Assembly: GCA_021432635.1 (NCBI GenBank)
Contig: MU270027.1
Span: 1,187,459 to 1,251,458, forward strand
Direction: 5' to 3'
Source of the DNA: Thozetella sp. PMI_491
Lineage: Eukaryota; Ascomycota; Sordariomycetes; Chaetosphaeriales; Chaetosphaeriaceae
DNA: 64,000 nt
The notes under the pieces are model-generated. The model ran no database searches. It was not told the origin of the DNA and was given only the letters and a program-made list of their open reading frames with translations. How positions within the stretch are numbered: the first letter of the stretch is position 1; each line of letters starts with the position of its first letter. A program made the translations under genes and the position numbers. Below, one piece after another: positions 22,409 through 33,037 of this stretch.

Positions 22409-22977
22409 CGACCAGCCGCACCTGGCAAAGCGTGGAGGGGATGTTTGGATTGTACATACCATTGCTAGTCGGACTGTATGCTGGCCGAATTGAGCCAGCG
22501 GGATCCTCCATATCAACCGAGGTACGAATTTACTGTAATCGGCATCTACATAGTGCCTCAGCACCTGCCCCACCACAACCACCGAGTTGGCGCACCACCC
22601 CCGGGAGCCACTGTGAATACAGAATAGCCTTACTCTTTGAGGACCACGTTAGCTGGTAGGGCGAGACAATCGTACGTTGGGACGCTTGTTTCCTCACTTA
22701 TATAGAAGAAATATAGGCCGGTTGAGAAGATCCTCCCTTGCAGCCATCTCGGTTTAGGCCGGTTGAAAGTGATCTACAGTACAGTACATGTGCGAATGCC
22801 TTCAGTCGACCACTAAAATTGACCCAAGTGAAGTCCGGGTGTAGCGATGCTGGCTACAGTAATTTTGGGCTGTGGTTGACACGGCGGACCCCGCTGGCTT
22901 AATTCGGCCAACATACAGTCCGACTATCCTCTCTATACCGCCCAAACAACGTTCCCGGGCCAGGCGAGGCTGGTCGC
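22409..22977. mobile_element. Degenerate inverted-repeat element (MITE-like), about 570 bp
   Basis: Two inverted arms, 22409-22552 and 22843-22977. The best-preserved cores (22466-22518 and the reverse complement of 22874-22926) match at 47 of 53 positions, and five of the six differences are transitions. Outside the core, GCGACCAGCC and CCTGGC blocks also match in inverted orientation, with indels between. The arms translate to related peptides on opposite strands (GLYAGRIEPAGSS and GLYVGRIKPAGSA), so they may be remnants of a coding element and not a simple MITE. The central part has TAGGCCGGTTGA twice (near 22714 and 22755). I could not define target-site duplications or a transposase. Confidence 0.7.
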
Positions 22978-23759
22978 ACCTGAAGTCTCGCGCACACCGG
23001 AGCGAGGGAGGATGGTGAAGCATCGAGTGCACGGCCTGCCTGCCCGCCGATCTGGACTTGCGCCACGGGGTCGAATAGGAGCGGGACGTCGTAGCACGCA
23101 GACTGCGATAAAAATGCCGAGGATGCCCAAATCCAATGAGGTTGGCCGGGGCCGCCCCAAGAGGATCACGGTGAGTCCGTCGTCCCCCCTTCGCGCGCAC
23201 CCTTCTCCTGTATGGGCCGTATCAAGAGCCGCCATCACAACATGCTCCCGTGGGAGAGCGCCTGAGGGCAGGAGGAAGGCGAGGAAGGCGAGGATGGTGG
23301 GCGAGAGTGCCTACGCCGAGTCGCACCAGTTTGTGAACCCTGGCCGGCGACACTTCCCCCACAATGCCCTGCGCACGTCGCGCCTGTGGCCCCATGCTGC
23401 CACCGCCGGAGTCCGCAACTTGAAGGAAGGGCAGGGCAGGCAGGGCAGATGGGGATCATGCCAATGGTACGGCTCGTGTACTACTAAGTGTATGGATTGC
23501 GCGTTGTCAGCAGCAGGGCCCCCCCCTCGAGTCCTTTCGAGCAACCGTGAGTCGAGATGTTTGAAACAGAGATCCTCAGCCTTTCATAGACAGACCGCCC
23601 GCGCCGACCGTCTCGCCCCTCAGGTTCCCGCGCTGTATCCCGTACCCAGCGCTGCCAATTGTACGCCGAGCGTAAGGTTGATGCGCGCGGCCAACGCAAG
23701 AGGTGCTGAAGCGAAAGCCAATCCTTCCCTAGGCTACCTTCGAGGGGGCGGGAGGGAAA

Positions 23760-23775
23760 GGGGGGGGGGGGGGGG
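23760..23775. repeat. G16 homopolymer
   Basis: Sixteen consecutive G residues following a G-rich stretch (GAGGGGGCGGGAGGGAAAG). Could form a G-quadruplex or mark a sequencing-uncertain site. Confidence 0.9.
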
Positions 23776-26161
23776 CAATGATCGCTAGCATCATTACTAT
23801 CGCTACCTTTTTCGCAACGGCGATACGGTATGTACATGCTGTTCTCTGCATTGGGGGACCCAGCCAAGAGGTACTAGTGCCAAATATCCAACTATATCCC
23901 CATTTGCCCTTTAACGCCCTCGGCGCCCTTGACGCCTCTCCACGGCGCCTCGGGGTGACGCAGACGCTGCGCGGTTTAGCCATCCACGCACGCACTCGCC
24001 CTCACGAACCGAGTTGTTCGGTGGAGCCCAGAGACCTCGATCCTATTTTATTACTATTATTACTATCACTATTTATCATTTCTCTTCTCCCTTCCAACTC
24101 GGAGGTTTGCACAATCTCGAGGAAGAGGACAATCGATAGTGTTCCATCCTGGGACAAGCTGGCTCCAGGGATCAGGTTACGTGCATTGGAGATCACCAGT
24201 CCCCTGGAAACTCTACGCTCGTCTCTGCTCACTTCGCTAGTGCCAGCGAGACCTAAGCAGCCCAGGCAGCCCACAAGCTCGATCGAGTTTCGGCGCCAGG
24301 GCCGGCAGCTAAAGTTGGCCAGTCCAGGCACGGGACTCGTCGATACAAAGACGCCACGGACCGGGGACCCTGGCCACGGCGTTCCTGAAGGGGATGTGGG
24401 AAGCCAATGGCGGGCCGCCTTTTGGCACACCCCTAGAGCAGCCCACTTCCGCCCACTTCCAGTCCCCCGTTCCCTTTTGGGATAAGGCCCACAGGCACTG
24501 CCGTTTGCGAATGGCCAGTACTATGTACGAGCACGCAGAGAGGTAAGAAAAGTGTAAGAATAGCCCACTGGCGCGCGAGATGACCTTGTTCGCTTTGGTG
24601 ATGCTAAAACGAGAAAGCGAGACAGCGAACCCCGCGAGAGACAGATAGAGAAAGAGAGAGAATAAGGAGGAGGAAGGAGGGCAGAGAGGAAGGGAGAGAG
24701 ACTGACAGCTCGAGGTACAATTGCGAACGCGGCCTTGTTTTAATTTTTACTTTTACTTCATTTCCCCCTCCCGAGCAGCTCATTGCCATCCCCTGTGATG
24801 GGAGGTGGCCAAGCTGGCGCGGGAGGGATAATTGCGATGACAGGGAGGAGCGAGGAGGGGACGACCAAAAAAAAAGAATTAACCACCCTCTCTGTGCGGG
24901 GGAGGGTATACGGGAGATCGTGCCCCATTCGCTCTGAGCAAGAAGGTTAAGAAAGTTGAGACCAGGGACCATTCGGACGTGATTTGCAGCTGGGATTCTG
25001 CTGGGCGGACAGGTTGGCAATCCCCCCCCTCCCCAGCTGCTCCCCTGGAACCTGTCCAATCCCCGGACATGGCCGCCCTCCGCCGCCGTCGATTTCGCGG
25101 CGGCGATCAGACAATGCCGCTGTGTCAAATTCGTTGCCGCAACCAGCTGGGAAGCGTGGTCGAAGGGGTTCGAAATCGCCGAGAAGGCGAACCTCAGGCC
25201 TGCCTTGGACTCTAGATCGCCAGATATGACGAACCATTCTCTTTCCGATCTCGTCAACCACGGATCGTCCGCCGAATTTGTCGGGGAGGAGAAGCCAGAG
25301 GCCCCTCCCCCACCAAAGCCGGTCTGTCTCGGACTGACCGACTGTTTCCGGCCTTGCAAGATCGCAGGTAGGTGGACGAAAGCGTCGAGCACCAAGGAGG
25401 ACATCCAAAGTGCAAGACGCATACGAGCGTACGCTACACATATGCACACGAAAGAGTCGAGTACGAATGGCCAGCGAAGGCAGTAAAAACAAACCCGTCG
25501 CATAGGAGGGGCCACTCTAGGCGGACCGAACCCCGCGCAACACTGCCTAAATCGCTAGCCCCAAGTTCCAACGAGCTATCGCGACGCCAAAGCCCAACGG
25601 GGGCCAGGCTCAGAGTAGTCCTTCGCAGGCTACCGCTTAGTGCCCGTACATGGCGGCTCCTCCACCACACTGATGGAGGGAGGGCTGGGCTGGGCGTGGG
25701 TGAGGCTTGGCCTGCCCGGGTGGCCTGCTCACCGAGTGCACAAATTGCCCCAGGTGTCAGGAGTGACTAATGACTGATGAGTCGTTCGGCGATGCAAGCA
25801 TGACTAGTCGCTGGCGGCCTTGCCTCGTGTTGGGCTGGCCAGGTGCCCGCGCCAAGTTGAGGCTGTGGGAGAGGAGAGAGGGTAAGGCGCCGATAAGGCA
25901 CAGGCTGTAGCACGCCGCTTCCCAGGAACGTGCCCGAAACTTCCGAGGCATCGAGCGAAGGAGGACGGAAGGTCCTGCCATGTACCGGCCTCCCTGCGCT
26001 TGTATCCTTTTTGGCGTTGTACTGTTCCGATCCTCTTCTGCCAGCCTGCCCGCCAGTCTGCCGGCCGATATGTCAGTCCGGCAAGCTCTCTCCCCAATGG
26101 GTCTCGTGTCTTTGTCATTGCAGCTGCGCGAGGCTTAACCCAGCGATCGCCCTGTTCGAGC

Positions 26162-26163
<2 letters not shown>

Positions 26164-26197
<34 letters not shown>

Positions 26198-26223
26198 GGG
26201 GGGGGGGCCCCCCCCCCCCCCCC
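26164..26223. repeat. C32-G12-C16 homopolymer block
   Basis: An uninterrupted run of 32 C, then 12 G, then 16 C. The G run can pair with either C run as a hairpin, or the strands could form G-quadruplex or i-motif structures. An assembly artefact is also quite possible. Confidence 0.95.
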
Positions 26224-27390
26224 ACCCAAGACTGGTGTGGTGTGAGGCGAGGCTACGAGGCACAACCAAACGCAAAGGATCAAGAATAGACTGGGCGCTA
26301 GCCTCTGGGCCGGCTGCAAACGAACAACTTCTCCGGCGCGGGCGCCATTCGAGCGGCGAAACAGTCGAGGGTCTTACACCTTTACAGGCAAAGCCAGCCT
26401 TCCCGTTTCCGGCTCTACTCCCCCATCAATGGACCCATCATACCTGATTCAATTGACGAGGGAGGGGTGGGTGGCGGCGGGGTGATGGAGATGTTGGTGC
26501 TTCTCCGTACCTGTGTGTGCGTGCATGCTTGCGAAACTAGTCCGGGTACCTGGGCGACAGACTCTACAGCTATCGGACTGGGGAGCAGGATGCCAGGAGA
26601 AGACGGCACAAGGGGAAGGAGGGCGGGGAGGGGGGAGGGGCCTTGCCTCCCTCGTCCAATTTTTTTAGTGGGCGTTGTTTAGATCGGACAAGTCCTGAGG
26701 GAGAAAGGTAGCAGGCTAAATGGTAAGTGTTACACGATTGCCGTCTCTTGCGCACGTCTGGCAATAATAGCAGAAGCTCTTATACGCGCGGCCAGCAAAC
26801 CAGGCCACGCCGCCTGGGAGGAGGATATGTTCCTGGATTGCGGGCTGGGAACAGAAGGGTCTGAACGAGCTGGTCTTTGCATCCCGCTCGCTTGTTGACT
26901 TGTTTCTGCATTGGGCGGTCGGAAGCATGAAGTCGATCTGCTGGCGGTGATGGGCGGAGCCAGCCGGGTAGTCCTCCAGTCCAGGGTGTTGTGTCCAGAA
27001 TGAGGGGCGGGGCGGCAGGGGAGAGGGAGGGTAGGAGGAGGGGAGAGGGGGGGAGGGGGGGAGCTGTCCTGCTCAATCTGACCTGACGGCCTGTCAAGTA
27101 GTGGAGGGGAAGGGTGAGCGAGGACATCTCATTTGTGAGTGCCCCGACTCTCATTCCTGAGGAGAAGGTGGCGGGGCCCCCTGGCGGCGGGGATAAATCG
27201 ATCCTGTTATGACCGACTCATCATCATCGAGGGATATCGAGGTAAGCAATCGAGCGTGGTCAAGAACAGCGTGCAGCGGAGGCAGGCAGTCAGGCATGAC
27301 GAAGGAGGAAAAAAAACCCAAACCGCATCGAGACAGTATGAATGGGTGAATGGGGGTCCAGTAAGGGTCAGTAAGTGACAATGGCGGGCG

Positions 27391-27446
27391 GGCAGTGTGG
27401 ACAGGATGGACAGGACAGTGTGGGCAGTGTGGGTAGTGTGGGCGGG
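27391..27446. repeat. Short GTGTGGGCA-type minisatellite
   Basis: Imperfect repeats of GGCAGTGTGG / GGACAGTGTG / GGTAGTGTGG units within the gene-poor region. Confidence 0.7.
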
Positions 27447-28187
27447 CTTGGAGGCGGCGGGAGGCAACTTTGGATTCTGGCCGACCCTGTTGGTTCCAAG
27501 TTGTGAGTTGGGTACCTTGCGGACAGCTGGGGATCTTCTCGATTCCCCACTCCCCGACATGGGCGGCGCGGTACTTCGAGGTACCTGACCTACCCTTGCA
27601 GATTGGCGTGGCAGAGCCTGCAGTGTGTGTGGGTGTGGGTACCACACACTCGTTGGAAAGGCGAGAGAAAGGGACACCAAAGTAGATCACAGAGCCAGTA
27701 CTGGCACTCGCCAGCTGAAGAAGGAGGGCCAGATGACGGACACGGGCAGGCGATAGGACGCCGCGGGGGCCCAGTGGCGTGTCTATGCGACGCCAGAGGC
27801 ACCCGTTTAAACTGTCGGCCTCGTTGTCGCTCCAGAAGGTGCGCAGCTCATTACTTCCCCCCTTCTCTGCCCTCCCCCGCCGCCCAGTCCAGCGGGCACT
27901 GGTGTAACCGCTGGAAGGCGAAGAAGGAAAGGGGGGCGAGGGCCTAGTTGAAGGGAGGAGGCAGGAGGGCACTGCGAAACCCGCGAGATGAGGGTGACTT
28001 GGAGCACCCACCGGCGAGCCAGAAACACCAAGTCAAAACCTGACGGCCAATCTTGGCTGACCGTGCTGATGCGCACACGTTTTGGGCATTTAGGGAGGCG
28101 CTTCACCAGGATATTTCAGATGCCGGGTTGTCGCAGCGCGCGATGGCAGGTGCTGCTCGTGGGAGTTCATGGATGGGCACATGCTAG

Positions 28188-28218
28188 ACACACACGCACA
28201 CACGCCCACACACGCACC
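28188..28218. repeat. CA-rich simple repeat
   Basis: Imperfect CACACACGCACACACGCC sequence of about 30 nt. Confidence 0.8.
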
Positions 28219-28982
28219 ATACTGCAGCAATCCTGGGGGACGGAGAATTGGAGGGGATAGACTTCGACGGCGTGTGCGTAGATTGTTAGCGGGCGACGAG
28301 GGAGGGGGGGGGGGGGTATCGGAACAAGGATATTGTATAGCGAGGCTATTCCAAACGGGGTGTAGACATGGTGCCAACCAGATCCATGCTGCATCCAAAA
28401 TCTGAACCGGGCGACGATGGGTGCACGGGGGTGACTTAGATAAAACAACCCACATAGGGCGTCGCTTGCGCCAAGGACCCCGGACTGGGGACCAGGAAAG
28501 GCCGACTCTGCTCTCCATTTTCCCCAAAAAGGACATGTTATAGAGGCGCCAATACAATCTAACCCCCCCCCCCTCTCTCTCCCTCTCGCCTTTTTGTGTA
28601 ATTTGTGTTTAAGAAACGAATGTGAAATAAAGCCAGAGCTCATGAATGAGCCAGGCCAGGGCGGCGGGGCATACACTGGGTCGTTGGTTGGCATCGCGAA
28701 ACTAGAGGTCGATGGTTTCACCACCCTAGGCCATATGACGCCGCACACACACCCAGGCAAGATATTTTTATATTGGCAGCGGAGCCCAAGTTGGGAAAGA
28801 CAGCGCAATGTCAGCACAGCACAGCACAGACAGCAGTGCTGGAGGTTCTCGCCGCAACGACCAATTCTAAAACAGAACAGTCGGTCTCTCTCTCCAGCAC
28901 GCCGCCTTGGCTCTGGAGCTGGCGGTAGAAATTCGCATGCGTATGCGCCAAAAAGGAGCCAGCAAAAGAGAGAGAGGGAGGG

Positions 28983-29015
28983 TAAAGAAAAAAAAAAAGA
29001 AAAAAAGAAAAAAAA
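28983..29015. repeat. A-rich tract with G interruptions
   Basis: About 33 nt made almost entirely of A with single G interruptions, flanked by GA-rich sequence. Confidence 0.85.
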
Positions 29016-30490
29016 GGAGGGGCTGTAGTACAGGTGCGCCCTTCTGGTGGTGAGTGAAATGGCGAGGTTCCCTGCGGCGATTGGATGTAGGCTAGTGTCC
29101 CAGAATGCCTGGCCCAGCAGGGCAGGGAAGAGGGTGGAAGAAGCGGCGGCAGATGACCAGCGTTCGATGGACCACAATCCATGTGTGGTGAACAGGGGTC
29201 ATCCCTCCCACACATCCCAGATTCTCCAAGCACAGGGCGTGCGGGCATGGGCTCTCGGGACGACCTTGATCGCCCTCCCGTTGCGCCCAATCTGCTGCCA
29301 TTCTCGTCCGATTTCTTGTTGAGGCAGCACCGTCGCACCTCTTACTGTGCTACTACTATGGCATGTATCTACCGTCGCGCGCACCACTTCAACTCCCTGG
29401 AGAGAGCAGCCTTGCAGCTTGGCTAGGTAGCTTTGCAGCAACCTGCGGAACAGAAACAAGCACTTTAGCCTCTCTACTTTACTTTAGCGCTGCTCATCAT
29501 CGCGTCCCTTGCTCCTCTCTAAACTCTTTTTTTTTCGACTCCCCTTGCCTTGGTTCTTCTTCTTCTTTTTCGTTCTGCTTGGCCTCCGGACTTAGTAAAG
29601 CTGCTTTGTTGCTGTCCAGGTACTACCAAACTAGAGCCTGGAGCCCAGCCAGGGTGATGCGCTCCATGGCACGGGCTAGCCCATCGACGGACTCCTCCGT
29701 AGCGTAGCGCACTACGGTTTACACCGCTTCTGGGTTGGGTGCCGTCGATGTGGCTCGACCACCCAAGCACCCGATCCTCTCTGTCGCTTGGCTTGGAACT
29801 TCCCCCTTCCAAAAATGGCCCAGGGCCAGTCGCTCCCGTGGGGTGGGATGGACATCGTTGCCGCTGACATCTCGGGGCGGTCGTATTCCAGATCGCTGAT
29901 GAAGACCATGCGCCTCTAGGACATGTTGTGCATCTCGACACGACGGAAAGCCACCAGAGCGCCGCTGGACGGCACCCCTCCTCGAACCCGGACGGGCGAA
30001 CTGTCGCAGGGTGTGGGAGCGAATGCAAGACCGCACACGCTCTTCTTGGTCGGGGCCCGGGTGCAACGTAAAAAACCACCACCCCTTCCAATGCAAGGCG
30101 AGGCAGTGATGCGTACGGACCACCAGAGAGCCAAGTAGGAGGAGCGGCAAAGTGTGGTCTATCCCGCTCCTTGTTCAATTGCATGCCCTCTTTACGCTCT
30201 CCCCACTCCCCTTCCTCCTCCGCCTGTCGTTCCTCCATCCCAAAAAAGGTACCCATAGGTAGATACGTAACCCGCCGCCTCCAATCGAGACGAGCCATCG
30301 GCCCATTAACGTTCGGGTTAGATGAGGGTGCGCTCAGATGAAGACTACGAAGGGGGTGAATGCCTTCTTTTCTATAGAGAAGAACAAAACCACTAGCTAG
30401 CACGAGAGGCAGATAATGTCAGAGAAAAGCATAGGAAATAGGAAGAAGCTTGGAGAGATTGGCAAGTGAATAGCAGTCTTATGCGCGCGC

Positions 30491-30541
30491 GTTCTCTCTC
30501 TCTCTCTCTCACTCTCATACCTACTCACTCTCACTCTCTCG
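30491..30541. repeat. CT microsatellite
   Basis: About ten consecutive CT units followed by imperfect CTCAC/CTCTC repeats. Polypyrimidine tracts of this kind are common in fungal promoters and leaders. Confidence 0.85.
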
Positions 30542-32266
30542 ACATGCGCGGGACTGGCATGGGCACAACCACTATGCTCTTATTAGCCAGCTGGCTGGCG
30601 CACTCGATGATTTCGATTCATCCTTGCGCCCGCCCAACTGCCCTCCCCCCCCTTGTCTTGTCTCTCGACGAGCCACAACTGAAAGTGGATAAGGGGGGGC
30701 TGAAGTCCCGCAAGGTCTCGTGTCGTAGCCTGCACCCCCTGCCCCAAGTATATTACAGTACATCCCGCGTAACATGTGACCCTCTGCCCTCCTTCCCACT
30801 GCGCTCGCTGTGCTTGATATCATGGAACTGGAGACGGTTTTGATCTTCTAAAAAAACCCTGAGGGAATTTCTATGATATAGAAAGGTTGATTTACTGCTT
30901 TGAAATCTTTTGCTGAGTGGCATGCTCAGCAGAGCGCTGTTGCAAGTGAGCGTGCTTGGTCGTCCACGACCTAAAACATACGTAAATCGGAGCTTGCAGG
31001 ACGGGCCTTCTGTACGCGGTACCGCTAGGTACATCAAAGGACGGTACCTGGCAGGTACTTGGCCTACCAAACCGTCAAGTCACCACACCCGTCAGACCCA
31101 GACTGGGCAGGGACCTCCAGTCCCTTCTCTCCATCCATCCTGCCTACCTTACCTACTCTCCTCTTCCCTTCTTTCCCGCACCTACGCCTTGATTTCCTCT
31201 TGTCGACTTCGCAGCGCGGCCCATCCGTCGCCCTTCCTACCTTTTTTTTTGCGCCAAAATCGCTGTTGCATTCATACCGGCGCTGGAGTCAGTCCGCACT
31301 CCCCTGTGTTGTAATTACTTGTTGATCGGGAGCCATACCATCGCTACTTTTGGAGAGGCGCCGCCTTTTCTACGACTGACTATCGCCCGCTTGGAAGGTT
31401 GTTCGCCACCAGACTCTCACCCACCACGACCGCATCATCTACCTACGAGGATCCGACACATCGTATCCCGCCGAAGCCCTCTTCTCGAACGAAGCCGTCG
31501 TGATTACCTACTGCTCGTCATTACACAGCAGCCTTTTTTTTCTTCGCCGTTCCTCCGTCGCCGCCATCATTGCAGCCGACGACGCTTGGGAGGACGAAAT
31601 TGTGCCCTCAGGAATTTGGTCCGGTCGCCTCCTCGCCGTATTGGTAGACGCAGAAGACTGGCTAGCACACGGATTTCACGGAAGCGCCGAATCGCTGTGG
31701 CCGAACTGTTGATACCGCGACGACAAAACGAACCGAAGCGGCAGAAAAGTGCCATCGTCGCGAGAGCATCCGAGGACGAGATTCAACGCTCACTTTGTCG
31801 TGTGTCCGATCGATTCGCGCCCAAAAGGGGCACTGCGAGGGAGCGAATGCGGCTGTCGTGCAGGAAGGCTTTCTCCTAAACTGCACGGGACCAGAGGCCC
31901 GCCCCCCCTTACTCACCGCAGCCTCGCCGCGCGATCACAGTCATACACAAGCCTTCCAGAATCCCTCCCGCGCTCTCCCCCGCCTTGAAACCACCGGCGC
32001 TCTCTCTTCACCACCGGAAGTGTTCTACATGGACACTCTGGACCCACGCTAGGCAACCTGCAGATAGTCAGCGGCTTCTTGCTTCATTGTCAGGAATCCA
32101 CCGACACATTCGCTCCTGCTACCGCCGTTCTTGTGCGACTTGGTCTTCCGATAAGCACCAGAGCCAGACAGCCCGGAGGCTTTGGAATATTGTTTAGGGA
32201 CCATTCTCCTGCGGACTAGTGACGCCCCTGCACCAGAGTGCTTGTCCACCGACTTTTGTCGCGGCC

Positions 32267-33005
32267 ATGGCCGCAAATATGCCCCAGATGGGCCCTAACG
32301 GCCAGCAGATGCTGATACCCAGGCAGCTGCAGCCGGTAGTGTACCAGTCTTTACTTGCCACCAACCAAGCTGTTGGGTGGCAAGCTACGGTGCCCATTCA
32401 AGACCGGATGGGCAAAGCTATCAACTTGTAAAACATCCCTGCCCCCCCGGTTTCCTACCACTATACCAAGGCATGCACAACAAAGCTGACTCTCTCCCCC
32501 TTTGCAGGATAACCAACTGTATACTAGCCGCGCCAGGGCAAGAGTGGCAGCATGCCGTTCGTTGGGGTCTCGAGATCGAGAAGAAAGCCTACCAGGGATC
32601 TCCTGACAGAGTCAGTTCCCCATACACACACAAACCTGCACTTGCATTCACTGCAACCCTTCCGACGACCGTTTGACTGACAGGATCTTAGCAAACCTAC
32701 GAGCAACACCTCGCTCTTCAGCTGAACGAGATGATAAAGAAGCGCCAGGCGAACGCCCCGGACCTCCAAGCCCAACTCTCCTCCGACGCTGCGAGGCAGT
32801 CCCAACTGCAGGTACAGCAGCAACAAATGCTCATGAACATGAACCAGATGGCCAAGAGCATGGGCCAGCCCATGGGGCAAGGACTACAACATTTGCAACA
32901 CCAGATGCAGCCCTCACCGATGCCACAGCAGGCCCAGCAACAGCAGATGGCCCTAGGTATGACGAACCAAGCGATGCTCCAAAATCGCCTGAATCAGCAG
33001 CAGCA

Positions 33006-33037
<32 letters not shown>

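Larger units (their letters stand above)
21421..32266. other. Gene-poor region of about 10.8 kb
   Basis: I find no supportable coding gene between the aminopeptidase start and MED15. Several frames exceed 180 codons (minus 24604-25515, 28167-29177 and 29519-30403; plus 23012-23788) but all are compositionally biased, rich in Ser/Pro/Arg/Gly, without conserved motifs or coherent splicing, as expected by chance in GC-rich DNA. What is visible: a 14-bp tandem repeat, an inverted-repeat element, several homopolymer or simple-sequence tracts (listed separately), and at the right end about 1 kb of pyrimidine-rich sequence that is probably the MED15 promoter and leader. A non-coding RNA or very long 5' leader cannot be excluded. 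Confidence 0.6.

Noticed and set aside
23012-23788. 258-codon plus-strand open frame
   Set aside because: Arg/Pro/Ala-rich, runs into the G16 tract, no motif; not supported as a gene.
24604-25515. 303-codon minus-strand open frame in the gene-poor block
   Set aside because: Ser/Leu/Pro-biased low-complexity translation, ends in a purine-rich strand artefact, no conserved motif, overlaps other open frames.
28167-29177. 336-codon minus-strand open frame
   Set aside because: Contains translated simple repeats (polyF/S from the A-rich tract) and no recognisable domain; typical chance frame in GC-rich DNA.
29519-30403. 294-codon minus-strand open frame
   Set aside because: No family resemblance, no coherent start context, overlapped by similarly long frames in two other registers.
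32219-32431. Upstream non-ATG start for MED15 (GTG at 32219)
   Set aside because: GTG is not a normal nuclear fungal start; the ATG at 32267 in the same frame is adequate.
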